From contig JAWWNJ010000016.1 in assembly GCA_037176885.1 (NCBI GenBank), positions 310,001 through 374,000 on the forward strand: a DNA stretch of 64,000 nucleotides, written 5' to 3'. Each line of letters begins with the position of its first letter. Position 1 is the first letter of the stretch. The position numbers were made by a program, and so were the translations under genes. This DNA comes from Favolaschia claudopus (lineage: Eukaryota > Basidiomycota > Agaricomycetes > Agaricales > Mycenaceae). Under the pieces are notes generated by a model. That model saw only the letters and a list, made by a program, of their open reading frames with translations. It searched no databases and had not been told where the DNA came from. Below are positions 33,901 to 45,718 of the stretch, one piece after another.

Positions 33901-36900
33901 ATTGTGTTTTTTATGCTCGGGGTTTGATGGCCCGGATTTTGTGGGCGTCTGTGGCTTGCTTGCCGTGTCACGAAAGGTGGACGGGACAGCTGTGAGACTT
34001 GGGGTTGGCAGCGGCAAGGGGAAGTTGACATCGCCGCAATCATGTCAATCGATTTCATTGGCGCTGTCGGTTGTCGGCGATCGGACCGCTGTTTCGCGGA
34101 GGTGTCGGGTGTTTGTATTCGCCTGTCGTTTCTGCTTTCTTTCTCTCTTCTTTCCGTCCATTGATCTTCTCTTCCTCGCCATTTGTATCTTGCGGACGCA
34201 CCGGTGCCCGTGCCTCCGGTGGCGCTATGTATGCCGGTCTGTGTCGTGGCGCTACTTTTCCGCATAACCCTCCGTAATCTCCGCACTTGTGGCGTTCGTG
34301 GCGGTGTTGCAGGCGTTGTGCAGACGCCGGTTGAGGGTTTGCTTGCTTGCTTTTGCGTCCGTTGGGCCGTTGTCGGCCAGGGCGTGTAACGTGGACGTGA
34401 ACGCGAATCGTTCCGTTACGTGCTATTCACCTGAAAGTCGCCGTCTTTTGCATTCCGACGTAACTCGGCAGGGGATTTGTTCGCCGAATTCACACTTTTC
34501 TTTTCTTTGCTGTTCGTGTTCTTTTTTCCGAGCGGCGGCTTGGATGGGGAGGGTGGGATGGGCATTTGGAAGGATGGGTTTTGGAAGCAGGGACGAGGTA
34601 CCTCCGGCCAGTCATCCCATCACCCGCCTCCCCGAAGTTTGCGTCGTAGCGAAGCCGATGATCTGCGTATTGCATACAATCCCTCGCTCCCCCTCGCGCT
34701 TGCTGTCATTCATCCAGTTGTTTGAGTGGCTTTCCTTTTTGGGACGCAGGCGTTGAGCGGGAGCCGGTCGAATTGGGATGGGATATAGGGGCAGGGGTTA
34801 AGAGCTATTGCAGATTATATTCTGGCCAGATTTGGATTCTTTTTCTGTTCTGAAGATGAGCTCGGACTTGGATTTGGGGTCTTCTGTTTCCTCTCCTTCG
34901 ACTTCAACGCCTTTGCTTGGATTGTCTATGTCGCTCTTGCCTCGTCCTCGTCGTGGGTCGTGTGACTCGTGCTCGTCGTCGTTCTCTTCGTCGCCCTCTC
35001 TGGCTTTGTCGTCTTCTCCACCTTCATCTCCTGCATCGTCGAACTCGGACTTACCGTTTGTTTCGGAATCTAGTAAACGCGAGTATTTGCTTGCGCAGAT
35101 CCGGCAAAAGGATCAGATTATTGAGTCGTTGCTTAAGCAGGTGGGTGTCTTGTTTGTTCTATCTGATATTTTTCGCTAATCACTGGACGGTTACCTACAG
35201 CTGCACAATCCCTACATCGCTACTCCTTTGTCGATCGCTTCCTATCGCATGGCGACTTCTCCCTCCGATGCTACGAACCGCAATATCTTGGCGTGGCTTG
35301 ATCGGCTTCAGGCTAGTGTTCGCGCGAGCTCGTCAGAGTTTACGGCCGCCAATTTTGCGTCCTCTGCGTCTGCGTCCCTCTCGAGCGCCAAGAAGATTAA
35401 CTACAATTCTCCGAACTTCACCTCGACGAACCGCGCGTCGGACACTGCGTTCGATGATTCGGATGAGGAGGACGGCGGGGATAACGATGCGGCGGAGGAA
35501 GATGATGGGGAAGGCGAGGCGGACGCGAGTGTGTTGCCTGATGCCAGCGTGCCGTTTGGGTTGATTGCGAATTTGAGCTTGAGCAATAGTCGGGGGAGGG
35601 AGCGAAGAGGCGCGAAGAATGGCGAGGGTGGTGGGAATAAGGAGGATGAGTTGGATGATTTGGACGATGATAATGTGGTAAGTGTGCCTGTTTGCTGTCA
35701 GATGTGGGGTCAGAGATTTGAGCTGATCATGACGCATTGTGATTCAGGGCGTGGCGAATGCAGCATACTTTGAGCCAGGGCCTGCGACGGATTTGGGGAT
35801 GCGGGCGCAGTTGATTGAGCAGCATAGTCCGCCGGAGATTCTCATTCATGGATTGGTGGTGCCGGAGGATGTGGATAAGTTGTTTGAGATGTGCGTTGTT
35901 CTATTCCTGAGTGCTTCTAGTGCTGATTGACATGTTCTTCCGCAGATATTACGCTCGTGTCAATGTTAGTTTCTCTTTTTGGTCTCTTTCCTTATGCTGA
36001 TTCGTGTGCGTGATATAGCCTTTCATTGCTTTGCTCGATCCCGAGCTGCACACTCCTGCTTCCACCTTTGCGAGATGCCCGTTCTTGTTCACAGTCGGTA
36101 TGTTGTAAAGGGTCGTGTGATCTAGGACAGGCACTGACTGACCCTCATCCATCCATCCAGTCTGTGCCGTCGCCTCTAGGTACTATCCAGAGAAGTCGGA
36201 GATCTACCCAATCGCGATGCACTTTGCCAAGCACTCGGCTGCGACGGCACTGATTGACGGGTGGAAGTCTGTCGAGCTTTGCCAGGCGTATATCCTTTTG
36301 AGCATTTATGCTGTCCCTGCGCGCAAGTGGGAGGAGGATCGATCGTGGTTGTACACTGGGCTGGCGATTCGGCTCGCGACGGACCTCAATTTGCATCAGG
36401 TGCCGAACCCGAAGGCGATCAAGGGAAACCCGAAGCAGGAGCGCGAGCTGCTGAATCGTACGCGGGTATGGATGATATGCTTCAATTTGGATCGCTCGTC
36501 GGCGACGCAGTATGGCAAGCCTTCGACGATCAAGCCGGAATAGTGCGTTGTGTCTCTGTTTTGCTTTTGCACGAACTCATGAATGCCATTCAGTATTCTG
36601 CGCTATGGGAGCGGCGACTGGTATAAAAAGTCGCAGTTTAACACCAAAGTGCTTCATTGTTCCAGCCAACTCCTCATCTTACCACCGGACTGACGTTCGT
36701 CTGGCAGTACGATGTGCACATGTGTGCCTATACGGCGCTCTTAATGGTTGTGGCGCGCTTCCACGATGATATTTTTTCGGACGCCACCTCGCCGACTGGC
36801 CTGAATAAAGTACGTCTGGTTTTCCAGCAAATGGGTATGTGGACATGGAGCTCACATCGTGTCGTACCCGCAGCACGTTGACTTCCGGTCCGTAACAATC

Positions 36901-38314
36901 GCACACGATGCGAAGCTGACAGCGTTCTCGGAGGAGTGGAGCAGGCGGTTTGCTGAGGATTCGGATCCTGAGGGTAAGAGAGAATTCTCTTGTGGTGTTC
37001 TGTTGCTGATTGTGTGCGAACAGACAAGAAATCCAATTTACGATGCAAGATGCTGCCGTTGTAAGTGTCTTGGAGATCTCTTTGACACGAACTCGAGATT
37101 TACGATGCTGTCCGACAGCCTCACCTCGTATTCTCGTCTTGTTATGTTTTCGTTTGGGTTCCAGCAGGCGTACCAGAGAGGACTTCAGGCCGCAGACCAC
37201 ATCTTTTTCACAAAGGTATTCCTTCGGGAATGAGGCTGAACCGAACACTAACTACTATGCTGCGACAGTGTCTGGATTCCGCGAAGGCGGTATTAAGACA
37301 TATGATTGAAGGATTGGTGCCAACCGGATTCATGCGCTATTCCCCAGACGGTAAGAGCCTGACATTGCTGGACCTTCCCTTGCTAATCGCTCACCAGGTC
37401 ACTTCATCTTTGTTGCTTTTGCTTCTGCTTTCCTCCTGAAGGTGTGTCTCTGTCAAGTTTCATTCCTTCTGTCTCAACGTCCGCCAGCTCCTTCGACCTG
37501 AGTTTTCTCAGCTTATGCCCAAGGAGGAAGAGAGCCAGGTGTATGATCTTATTGGTCGCCTCATACAGACTCTCAGCTCGCCGGAGATTGCGATCGATGA
37601 CCGCCACACTCCCAAGCTGTATGCACGCTTCCTCGCTGGTTTGTTATCGCGCCACCGCCGGGATGGTGCAACAGTTAGTCACGATCTTCTTTCGCCTTCA
37701 GCTTTGCTGATTACCTTGTCATTCGTTTAAGGTTGGTCGCCTGCACCCCCAACCTCCCGTTCCTCAAAGGACGACGGGTTCGTCTTCAAGTGACTATACA
37801 ATGCCATCACGCTCTAGCTCAACGACCTTCACCATGTCGCCTATGTCCGGTGCTGGAGCGATGCTTGGGCCTGACCCTGGTTCGCACGGCGGCTACCAGC
37901 AGCATAGTTACGCTCCGGCCGAGACCATGTCCACGCCGATATACCGCCAGGAGGCAACGTACAGCGGTCCCGTCCAGTTCGGTGGCGTGGACATGGACCT
38001 CGGGACGGGCCTTCCTGACGAGGAGCAGATGCTTGCCGCCATGCAGGCCCTGCGCCATGTGAGTGGCGCATTTTGGTGAAAATTAACGAATCGGCTCATC
38101 GTTCTTGCGTCCGTAGCCCAACTTCTGGTCAAATATGATGCTGCCTGGCTTCTCGTGGCCGGAGTCTTCGGCTCATTCACCTGCGTCGAATGCTTCCAAC
38201 GGATCGCCATCGCCGTATCCTACTCAGCAGGTCATGGGGATGCAAGGAATTCCTAGCCCCGTCTTCAATGGTTCTTTCCACCATCCTACAGAAGTGCCTC
38301 AGTTTGTTGCTTGA
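30959..38314 (+). CDS. Zn2Cys6 transcription factor, PriB-like
   Basis: Start at 30959 (CACCATGGC). Exon 1 (30959-31566) encodes a Gln/Pro/His-rich region with a basic patch AAKRKRVTKKAA, a likely nuclear signal. The zinc cluster is split: CTHCKKLKMKC in exon 2 (32721-32803) and CRRCRAGGHVC, then VEGRKPRSAP, in exon 3 (33303-33417). Exon 4 starts at 35074 with NKREYLLAQIRQKDQ, a dimerisation-type helix. Downstream exons give an acidic stretch and a fungal transcription-factor domain (YYARVNPFIALLDPE, WLYTGLAIRLATDLNL, RVWMICFNLDRS, YRLVMFSFGFQ-like region), ending PSPVFNGSFHHPTEVPQFVA. Every junction is in phase. The cluster and linker resemble Lentinula PriB (from memory). Introns 1-3 are about 1154, 499 and 1656 nt, far longer than the usual 50-60. 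About 1000 residues. Confidence 0.88.
32921..33141. repeat. GC-rich direct repeats inside intron 2 of the regulator
   Basis: GGGGCGCCGCACGGTGGAGC occurs at about 32921 and 33065, each followed by GGTGAGAYGAAGAAGA. A diverged third copy (GGGGCACCGCACGGTGTAG) begins near 33120. The first and third copies also share the preceding GTGAT.GAC. Confidence 0.75.
34856..35140 (+). other. possible alternative first coding exon of the regulator
   Basis: An ATG at 34856, inside intron 3, opens a Ser-rich frame (MSSDLDLGSSVSSPSTSTPL) that runs without a stop into the REYLLAQIRQKDQ exon in the correct frame and ends at the same donor (35141). A transcript starting here would encode the regulator without its zinc cluster. 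This is inferred only from the open frame. Confidence 0.35.
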
Positions 38315-38913
38315 TAGATTGTTTCGCTGTCTTGATGTTGTCGTTTGTGTTTTGTACCCTGACATTAAAGAAGGTTAATGCATTTGCTCTGTGTATCTCT
38401 CTACCTCGAACTGTACCCTTAGCCTACTCCTGTACGTAGCAAATAAATATTTTTCTTGTGGTTTCTAAACGTGAGAATATTGTACTTGCTCTCCTTGAAA
38501 TTCTTCTCCAAGTGTCTCACTGTCTGGACACTGTTACAGAGAGTTGGCCACGCAGTGTCTTTCCTTCCTTCCTCCATCTTTCCGGTCTCCATGAGGACCT
38601 CCAATTGAGTCGTCGCAACAGCATAACACATCAAGGGCTTCACGACTGGCGATGACACGACTGTGGCACCGCCCTGCTGAATATCATGCTAATACGTGGC
38701 CTTCCCATCTCTGAGTCTACGGTCGACGGGTTGCTGTGAATATACAACGAGCAAACTCGTCCGACACCGCGACACTTGGAATCTCGCTCACGCCGCCGAC
38801 TGTGGTCGTTAAAACGTGTTGCCTTGGGAGTGTTTATAGTCTGCTCACTTGACCAGACGACTGGAAGGCCGAATCCCCCACATTTTTACAAGTCATTGTC
38901 TCTCATTCTTCCC
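38315..38913. other. intergenic, no recognised gene
   Basis: Holds the 3' end of the regulator (AATAAATA near 38440 could serve in polyadenylation) and the promoter of the F-box-like gene starting at 38914. Confidence 0.4.
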
Positions 38914-40611
38914 ATGAAATCTGATGTCCTACCGGCCGATGTGTGGGAGTGCATCGCAGCCTTTCTCTCCTGGCGCGATCTTGCTGGCCTCATTTCACTC
39001 AATGTGGCTTTGTACAACATTGTTCTCAATACCAGGTATCGAGAATTATGTTGGGATAAAGTGGACAACAGGATGCTGAAGACGCTCGTGCGTGTGAGGT
39101 GAGCAAGTGCGTAAATAATAAATTCGCACGTCAACCAACTGCATACCAGAACGCCCTCAATCGCCCACAGAGTCCGACGTTTGCACGTCCGGGCGTGGTT
39201 CATCGAGTATTTGGTCCGCAAGGAGTCTCTCACCCCCTCTTCCTTCGCCTTCAACCCGAAGCGATTGCTCTTCCATTATCTAGGCCCCGGGTCGACCACC
39301 TTAGCAAGCTCTGCGAATGCAAGCGACATCCTCAAATCCATGGCCGTTGCCGTGCGGCTCATGACACAGGTCACAGAATACAGCTTCGAATGGCGCGACC
39401 TCTCCACAACGCCAGACACCATGCACTTCCTCTCTGCCGCGCGATTGGCCTTTGGCGTGAGCCTCCGCAAACTCACCCTCCACGCGCAGTTGCACAACTT
39501 CTCTGCCTTGCTTTCAACGGTCGACTTCGAGAACCTTGAGGAGCTAGAGCTGTTTCTAGACCACGACGATAGCGCGACCGATGCCGCTACCCTGCTGCGC
39601 GAGACCATTGCCCCCTTCGTCAACCACTTTCGGCACACCATCTCCAGCCTCCTTCTTTCGTCGGCTTCCAAAGCCGACATGTCTCCGCTCCTCGACGCAC
39701 TCCAGCACGTTCCCCACCTCTATAAATTTGTTGGCCGCTTCGCCTTCGATGCATCCCATCTCTCCGACCCACGGACCCTTTCCAAATTTTTACGGCTCAA
39801 CTCCACCTTAACAATTGTGGAGCTCGGGTGGTCTTTCGCTGCAACATCGGACGAAGTGTCTGAACTCTCGAGCTGGGGTGCGTTCTGCAACGCGGTTCTC
39901 GCTGACCGCGGTGCATTTGTAAACCTGTCCGGACTCAACATCCCTTTTCTATGGACATTCGTCGATACGATGACTTGTCTGCGCCGTTCAGCCGATACGT
40001 TGACGAGTGTGTGTCTTATAGACCACTTTTTTCGGGAAGAAGAGCTCCTGGAATTTGCCCATGTATTTGCGCATAGGCCGTTCGATGCTGGGCTGCAGAA
40101 GTTGTCCCTCGGCTTGACCCATCTCACAATCGAAACTGTGGACATATTGGCAAATCGGTTTCCTGGTCTGCAGAGCCTCGGCCTTGTACTCCCGGAGGAT
40201 GTCCTGCGAAGCATTTGCGTGAGCCATCTACACTTTGGTACAAAGAGTTTGCAAAGGATGGCTCATGAATCGACTAGCATGTATATCCTTCAGCGTCTTT
40301 TGGTTATTCCCCCAGCCCGACGACATTCTGTGCATCACTAATTACTCGGTCTTATACTGAATGGAAGCTCGTGAATATTGGTGAGCTTTTCCTCCTTCTC
40401 GATCGAAGCTCTAAATTCAACATCGCCACTGGCAGGAATATGGGAAAAACGCTTCGCGGGCTCATCTGTCTTGGTTCCCGCTGAGCTCTGCCTCATGCAG
40501 CATCTGGCAAGCCGTATTCCGAGTGTGCAGACCTTTCGAGGCGAACCGAAGACTGAGGCAAAACCGTGTCCAGTCGGGGTGGTAAAACCGTCTTCACATT
40601 TGCTCGATTGA
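38914..40611 (+). CDS. F-box-like protein, inverted paralogue A
   Basis: The N-terminus (MKSDVLPADVWECIAAFLSW, then RDLAGLISLNVALYNIVLNT) has the LPxxVxxxIxxxL pattern of an F-box, which links substrates to SCF ubiquitin ligases through Skp1. The rest is a leucine-rich, repeat-like region. Exon 1 ends near 39098. A large exon from about 39160 (SIAHRVRRLHVRAWFIEYLV) runs to about 40219. Short terminal exons encode RSYTEWKLVNIG and GIWEKRFAGSS ... RIPSVQTFRGEPKTE. The frame ARRHSVHH* near 40330 is a non-spliced readthrough; the paralogue at 45719-47494 shows the correct splicing. About 460 residues. The two genes are highly similar and face each other across 5 kb. Confidence 0.8.
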
Positions 40612-40864
40612 CCCGGTTCAATGCTTTTTACATGGTGATTCAATGAGGATCTAGGTGTGCATGTTGAAAAGGTCGATGTTCAGAACATAGTATGACAATA
40701 TCTCGGTCCCGCGTTTCAAGGAGCTTTAGTTGGCTCAGCCCCAAAACCACATGGCTGAAGAACGATTACTAACCCAGCCGACAAGATCCTCTACCCCAGC
40801 TTCTTCCATCCTCGTGGCAATGTGATCGGGCGGATTCTTTGTCTCCTGCTCTTCTGCAGCTACC

Positions 40865-41386
40865 GTGGTTGTTCCCTCTTGTCAGCCAAACGTTTATAAT
40901 CAGGCAGGGGACGATTTTATGTGGTCAATGCCAAGCCAATGGTCTTTCATACTACACGCGGGACATGCGCAATGTCAAAAATCTAACTATGGCTTGCTTC
41001 GATTACTTGATTTTACCGATGAGCTGTTCCCATGGTCTCGCTGTCGGGCAGAGCTCGGATCGAAAATCGAAAATGTGCCAAATTCGTTGGGGTCTCGCTG
41101 GACAGTTTTGGTCTTTTTCAATATGCTTGTCCTTTGTATGATTTTCCCTCTGTATTTTCGCGCAGTTTCTGAACAAGACTTGACCAGGCTTTCGTTGTTT
41201 CCGAATGTAGTCAATTCAATTCACAAGTCGCCCGGCGGGCTTTTTGTTTCGATTTTGTGCATTTCATGTGGGGTACTTATATTTGTGGTGGGTCCAGTCT
41301 CGAAGATTCAAGACGCTGATTTATTGGAATCGAAGCGTGTAGAAGGTTTTTTGACGGCGTTGAAGAAGCAGCTGCACGGCGACTGA
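40865..41386 (+). CDS. possible small membrane protein, 5' end unresolved
   Basis: An open frame of 174 codons with its first ATG at 40919. It has two hydrophobic segments (VLVFFNMLVLCMIFPLYF and LFVSILCISCGVLIFVVGP) and a charged C-terminus (ESKRVEGFLTALKKQLHGD). No family recognised. Upstream exons may exist, since several AG acceptors lie at 40858-40905. It lies 113 nt before the glucuronoyl esterase start, so it could also be non-coding leader sequence. Confidence 0.3.
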   Translation: MVVPSCQPNVYNQAGDDFMWSMPSQWSFILHAGHAQCQKSNYGLLRLLDFTDELFPWSRCRAELGSKIENVPNSLGSRWTVLVFFNMLVLCMIFPLYFRAVSEQDLTRLSLFPNVVNSIHKSPGGLFVSILCISCGVLIFVVGPVSKIQDADLLESKRVEGFLTALKKQLHGD

Positions 41387-41499
41387 TGAACATGACCTTT
41401 CCTTCCGTGAATGCAACCTGACATGCTATCCGACAATTTTCCAACTCATTCAAAAACTCGGAAGCATTCGACAACCAATATTCCCCCTAAGCTCGAAAA

Positions 41500-43537
41500 A
41501 TGTTCGCTTCGACCTACGGTTTCTTTGTCCTTACTGCTTGTACGCTTTCAACTGCTGTCTGGGCTCAATGTACGTGCACTGAGGCACTAAGTATCTGCTT
41601 CAAGCATGTCCCTGTTCTCACTCTTCTCTTCAACTTGTAGCATGCCCGAGCATACCTTCTCTGACCTCATACAACAACGCGGCTCTCCCTGATCCATTCA
41701 CGTTCGCAGGCGGCTCGAAGGTCGCCACCACCGCCGACTGGGCCTGCCGCAGCGCGGAAATCAGCACCCTTCTCCAACAGGACGAACTCGGTACCATGCC
41801 CGGCACCCCGCAATCTGTGACGGCGGCGTTTTCTGGCTCGACGCTCACGATTACTGTCACTGACGGCGGCAAATCCATCTCGTTTGCGCCGACGATTACG
41901 TACCCGTCTTCTGGCTCGGCGCCGTTCCCTGGTTCGTCGTTGGTTGTGATATGCATGGGAATATGAGTTTGACTTTAACACGAAGCTATCATCGGGATTG
42001 GCGGAATTTCGATCCCGGCCCCCGCTGGTGTTGCTATCATCAACTTCAACAACGATGATATGGGCCTCCAGGTAGCTTTCGCAAATTGATTGTTCCAGAG
42101 AAGTTCTCTTAAGTGAATGCAGAATGACGGTAGCAGTCGTGGTCAGGGTAAATTCTTCCAGCTCTATGGCAGCAACGCCTCTGCGGGTTTGACTTGTTTC
42201 TTTCTTCCTTCTTTCGCTGCCTAAAATATTCCAATAACAGGTGCGATGATGGCTTGGTATGAATGGCACTCGTACTGGATATTGCGCGAACTCATATCAA
42301 TTTGCTCAAAGGGCTTGGGGTGTGCGTCGCATCATGGACGCACTTGAGAAGACTCCTACCGCAAGAATCGACACCACAAGAGTCGGTGTTTCGGGATGCT
42401 CGCGAAATGGCAAAGGCGCCCTTGTTGCAGGTATAGATCCTCATTGATCCTTTTCATATTTTCGCAGTAATTCATCATTGACACTCAAAGGTGCTTTTGA
42501 ACCTCGCATTGTTCTGACGATTCCGCAAGAGTCCGGCTCTGGCGGAACGGATAGCTGGAGACTCTCTGATTCGATCCTCAAGAATGGAACTTCGACTCAG
42601 ACCGCAAGCGAAATCATCGGCGAGAACGTCTGGTTAGCAACATCTTTTTTTTTTCACTATCCTCGAGTAGGCTGGCTCAGTTTCATTTCGTTCACTAGGT
42701 TCAGCACCAACTTCAATCAATTCGCTCAAAGCTCCGTCAATAAACTTCCCTTCGACCACCACCTGCTCATGGGTATGGTTGCTCCCCGTGCGCTCTTTGC
42801 CATCGACAATGTTGGGTATGATTTTGTCGCTATGTATCAATTATGTTCCGATCCTCATTCGTTTGCAGATATGACTGGCTCGGACCATTCGCCTCATATG
42901 GCGCGTTGGTTTCCGCCCGCACTATCTGGACTGCTCTCGGTGCACCCACAGCAATGGGTTACTCGCAGGCCGCGAACCACGTCCACTGCTCTTTCCCGTC
43001 ATCTCAACAGACTCAGCTCAACGCATTCATCAACAAGTATCTTTTGGGTCAATCGACCAACACCAACATCACCGAGACCGCCGGAAACTACCAATTCGCT
43101 ATCCCAAACTCCCAGTGGGCGCCGTGGACGCCTCCAGCTTCGTTGACGCCCTCCAATGGAACTACTTCCTCTACTTCGACTGTGGGCTCCACGTCAACTG
43201 TGGGAAGCACGACAGTTTCAAGTTCAACCACGACAACGAGTTCTACGCCGACCGGTGGGTTGGCACAACACTGGGAGCAATGCGGTGGACAAGGTAAGCG
43301 AGATATGCCATGCTTCAACTTAGATTAATGGCTCGTATGACAGGTTGGAAGGGAGGTAATTTTTGAAACTGATATCTCTTTTGTGTCTCACTGAATGTTC
43401 TTGCTAGCTACCACCTGCGTTGCTCCTTACACTTGCAAGGTCTCCAATGCATATGTGAGCTGTTTGTTTGCATGTTCTCTTCTGGCTTGACTGAGCTCCG
43501 CCTCTTATTTTGAAAATAGTACAGTCAATGCTTGTAG
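41500..43537 (+). CDS. glucuronoyl esterase, CE15 with C-terminal CBM1
   Basis: Cleaves ester bonds between glucuronoxylan side chains and lignin alcohols. Start at 41500; signal peptide MFASTYGFFVLTACTLSTAV, mature N-terminus near CPSIPSL. CE15 motifs are NNDDMGLQNDGSSRGQGKFF, YGSNASAGAMMAWAWGVRRI, the serine-nucleophile motif VSGCSRNGKGA, IPQESGSGGTDSWR and the catalytic-histidine region AANHVHCSFPSS. A Ser/Thr linker leads to a CBM1 (HWEQCGGQGWKGATTCVAP ... YYSQCL) assembled from small exons; the final one (43520-43537) is only 18 nt. About 470 residues in ten or more exons, all in phase. CBM1 is C-terminal here, unlike the N-terminal module on the polygalacturonase. Together with the GH28 and GH43 genes it points to plant cell-wall degradation. 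Confidence 0.95.
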
Positions 43538-44478
43538 TTTTGCTGCATTTTCTGTTCCGGCACGAAGCGTGTTGTTCACCGGAATGTATTAACAGTTTCT
43601 ATGAATTCTGCGTAACAGCCTTGTTACCATCTCTTCTCTCTTCTCATTCATTGTCTGTGCACAATCGAAAAACATCAGATTCAAGTTCAACCGTGGGAAT
43701 CTCTCATCACTATTCCCACGGTTGGTTTTTTTCTTCTTGCTCTTTACAACAAAAAATGGTATCGGGATCTTGTGCGAATGCTCTTAGCTCAAGCTGTATC
43801 TGTTGATGACGGCTTCATGAGCTGCGCTCATGATTAGGCTCTTCGAAAGCAAGGGCAAGCACAATATTTTGATCCCTTTTCGTGGCGTGAAAATGGAGGG
43901 ATGCGGAACTCATTCACGCATTAACTAGCCCACGAAAAGTCAGTAACGACCAAATTCATAGTATCTATCATCGCCGCGCGCACGAATATGTGCACCCAGG
44001 TTAAGTAAATATAGCGACCTCTCGCGATGCCGCGCTGAAGCTTGAGGCCTGGCCACCGAATCTGACATATACTCCTGACCGCTAATTCAGCCGAAACCGA
44101 ATTGTCATCGCAGGACGTTGTTGAGCATGAAATGAGCTGGAGATTGGACAGAGTGTTGACAGAGTTTCGAGAATACACATACTCAGACACGCATACCGTT
44201 TGGTTTGGTTTTGGATGAAGTGGCGCAGCCATGGCAGACGAAGAAGCGGTAGTGGGCATGGTCGAAGTCAAGAGAAAGATCAGAAAAAAATACAGTTTTG
44301 AAGAAGCTTGGACTGAGTGCAGGTTGGTGATCTCTCGACGTTCTCCAACTAGTATCTAAAGGGCCCAGAGAACGGCGAGGCATCGATGTACAAGATTTCA
44401 AGATACAGTATTCGCATAAAACTATCACTAACACCGGGCTAATAACGGGTGAGTCTCTGTTCTTTGTGAGACCTCGGC
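43538..44478. other. intergenic between convergent genes
   Basis: About 0.9 kb between the esterase stop and the MYND gene stop. It contains the 12-bp hairpin at 43689-43723. Minus-strand open frames at 43921-44434 have no domain. Confidence 0.4.
43689..43723 (+). other. perfect 12-bp hairpin AACCGTGGGAAT
   Basis: AACCGTGGGAAT (43689-43700), an 11-base loop, and its exact complement ATTCCCACGGTT (43712-43723), followed by GG and a T-run. It lies about 150 bp after the esterase stop. The same 12-mer occurs at 27213, 27938 and 28617 in and near the tRNA-like array. Confidence 0.85.
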
Positions 44479-45417
44479 TCAGTAATCAGTCTGAAAGCAT
44501 CGAGCACGATGCCCGTGCTTCCAATGCCACGACTGGCACTCTGCGCCGCAGTATCGAACAGTTTTGCATTTCGAGCACGATAATTCCGCGTCTTCATCAC
44601 AATCATTGCCCGAACACATGTCAAACCGACCCTCGAGATGCTCGCGCGTCGACTTGAGGAAATACCCACCCGGTCCAAGTTCTTCCATATTGATCGTTAG
44701 CAAGATCCCCTTCAGCCTTTCCATTTCAACCCGCTGCATTCGATCCAGCTCTGCACTGCGCGGATGATCCAAGGTCGCCTGTATAGCATTGGCGAGAGCT
44801 GCGCGAATTCCCGCGTCCACGGACGCCCGGCCGTCGTCGCCCAGGCTCGTATCGCACCAGAAAAGTGTGTTGATAATGAGGGTGCAGTGGCGGCCCGGCC
44901 CAGAGGGTTTTTTCAGCGTCATGCCTTTAACGAAAGCATCGGCGACGATGTTCGGGACGTCTTTGACCGCGGTCGAGTTGCGCAAGAATTTGCGGAAATA
45001 TGGGTGCCGATCCTGTTCGGCGGGCTCGGGGATGAGGCTCAGTATTTGGATAGCGGTGGACACCGCATGGGGCTGGGTCGTATGGGAGAGGCGACGGAGA
45101 GAGACGGCGATATCGTTTAGATGGTTGGCGGCGAATGCGTCCCAGAAAATGATTAGGGCGTCGGGAGGGAGGATTAGCATAGCTGCGATCTAACAGACAG
45201 TCAGTGGTGATACACTAAACGACGAAAAATGTTCACAGACCTGATTCTGCACCTCGGTTTGTTCGGACTCCGAGAGGTCTGTGTCGGCAGGGAGGGGCGA
45301 ATCAGCTAGCAAATGCGCATTTGACGCGAGTTGCTTCGCGAGAGACACCATCTCTGACATGATTTCAGCCTTTTTATATTGGCGGCCATTGAAGCTGATC
45401 GAATTCGAAGAAGACAT
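44479..45417 (-). CDS. MYND-type zinc-finger protein
   Basis: Two exons joined by a short intron near 45190-45241; about 290 residues. The start at 45417 gives MSSSNSISFNGRQYKKAEIM. The C-terminus is a MYND finger (CSGNDCDEDAELSCSKCKTV, then RYCGAECQSWHWKHGHRARC), with the Cys/His spacing needed for two zinc ions. MYND domains bind proline-rich peptides. The middle region is helical with no other recognised domain, a common layout in the expanded MYND families of mushrooms. Role unknown. Confidence 0.85.
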
Positions 45418-45718
45418 TGGAGGACTGTGAACGTCGAAGTAGGTCGAAGTCGAAGTCCAGGAAGAGTGAAACAAAGGGTACAAAGTTCCCACGCTAACGC
45501 TAAGCGCTAAACCTTTAATGTGCAAGTAGGTCAAACGATACGTCGGCGCCGCAAATTGAAGTTCAAGACCCAAAACAGAAACATATAGTCAGCAAAGAGC
45601 CACCGAAGAGAGTTTTTGGAGCGAGAGCGTTCTCTGTTGGAACGGGAACAATCCATAAATCAATACACTATATACAGCACAAAAAATTCTCCAGCCTGAG
45701 ATATAACAAAACCGTCGG

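Noticed and set aside
33513..33995. 160-codon open frame in intron 3 as a gene
   Set aside because: No domain, no splice support, and surrounded by equally long frames in other phases.
40300..40341. Natural C-terminus ARRHSVHH of F-box paralogue A
   Set aside because: Comparison with paralogue B shows an intron ending in CCCCCAG just before; the spliced frame continues to RSYTEWKLVNIG and beyond.
43689..43723. Intrinsic (rho-independent) terminator
   Set aside because: A hairpin plus T-run looks like one, but this is a eukaryotic genome and the 12-mer recurs in repeat contexts, which is a better explanation.
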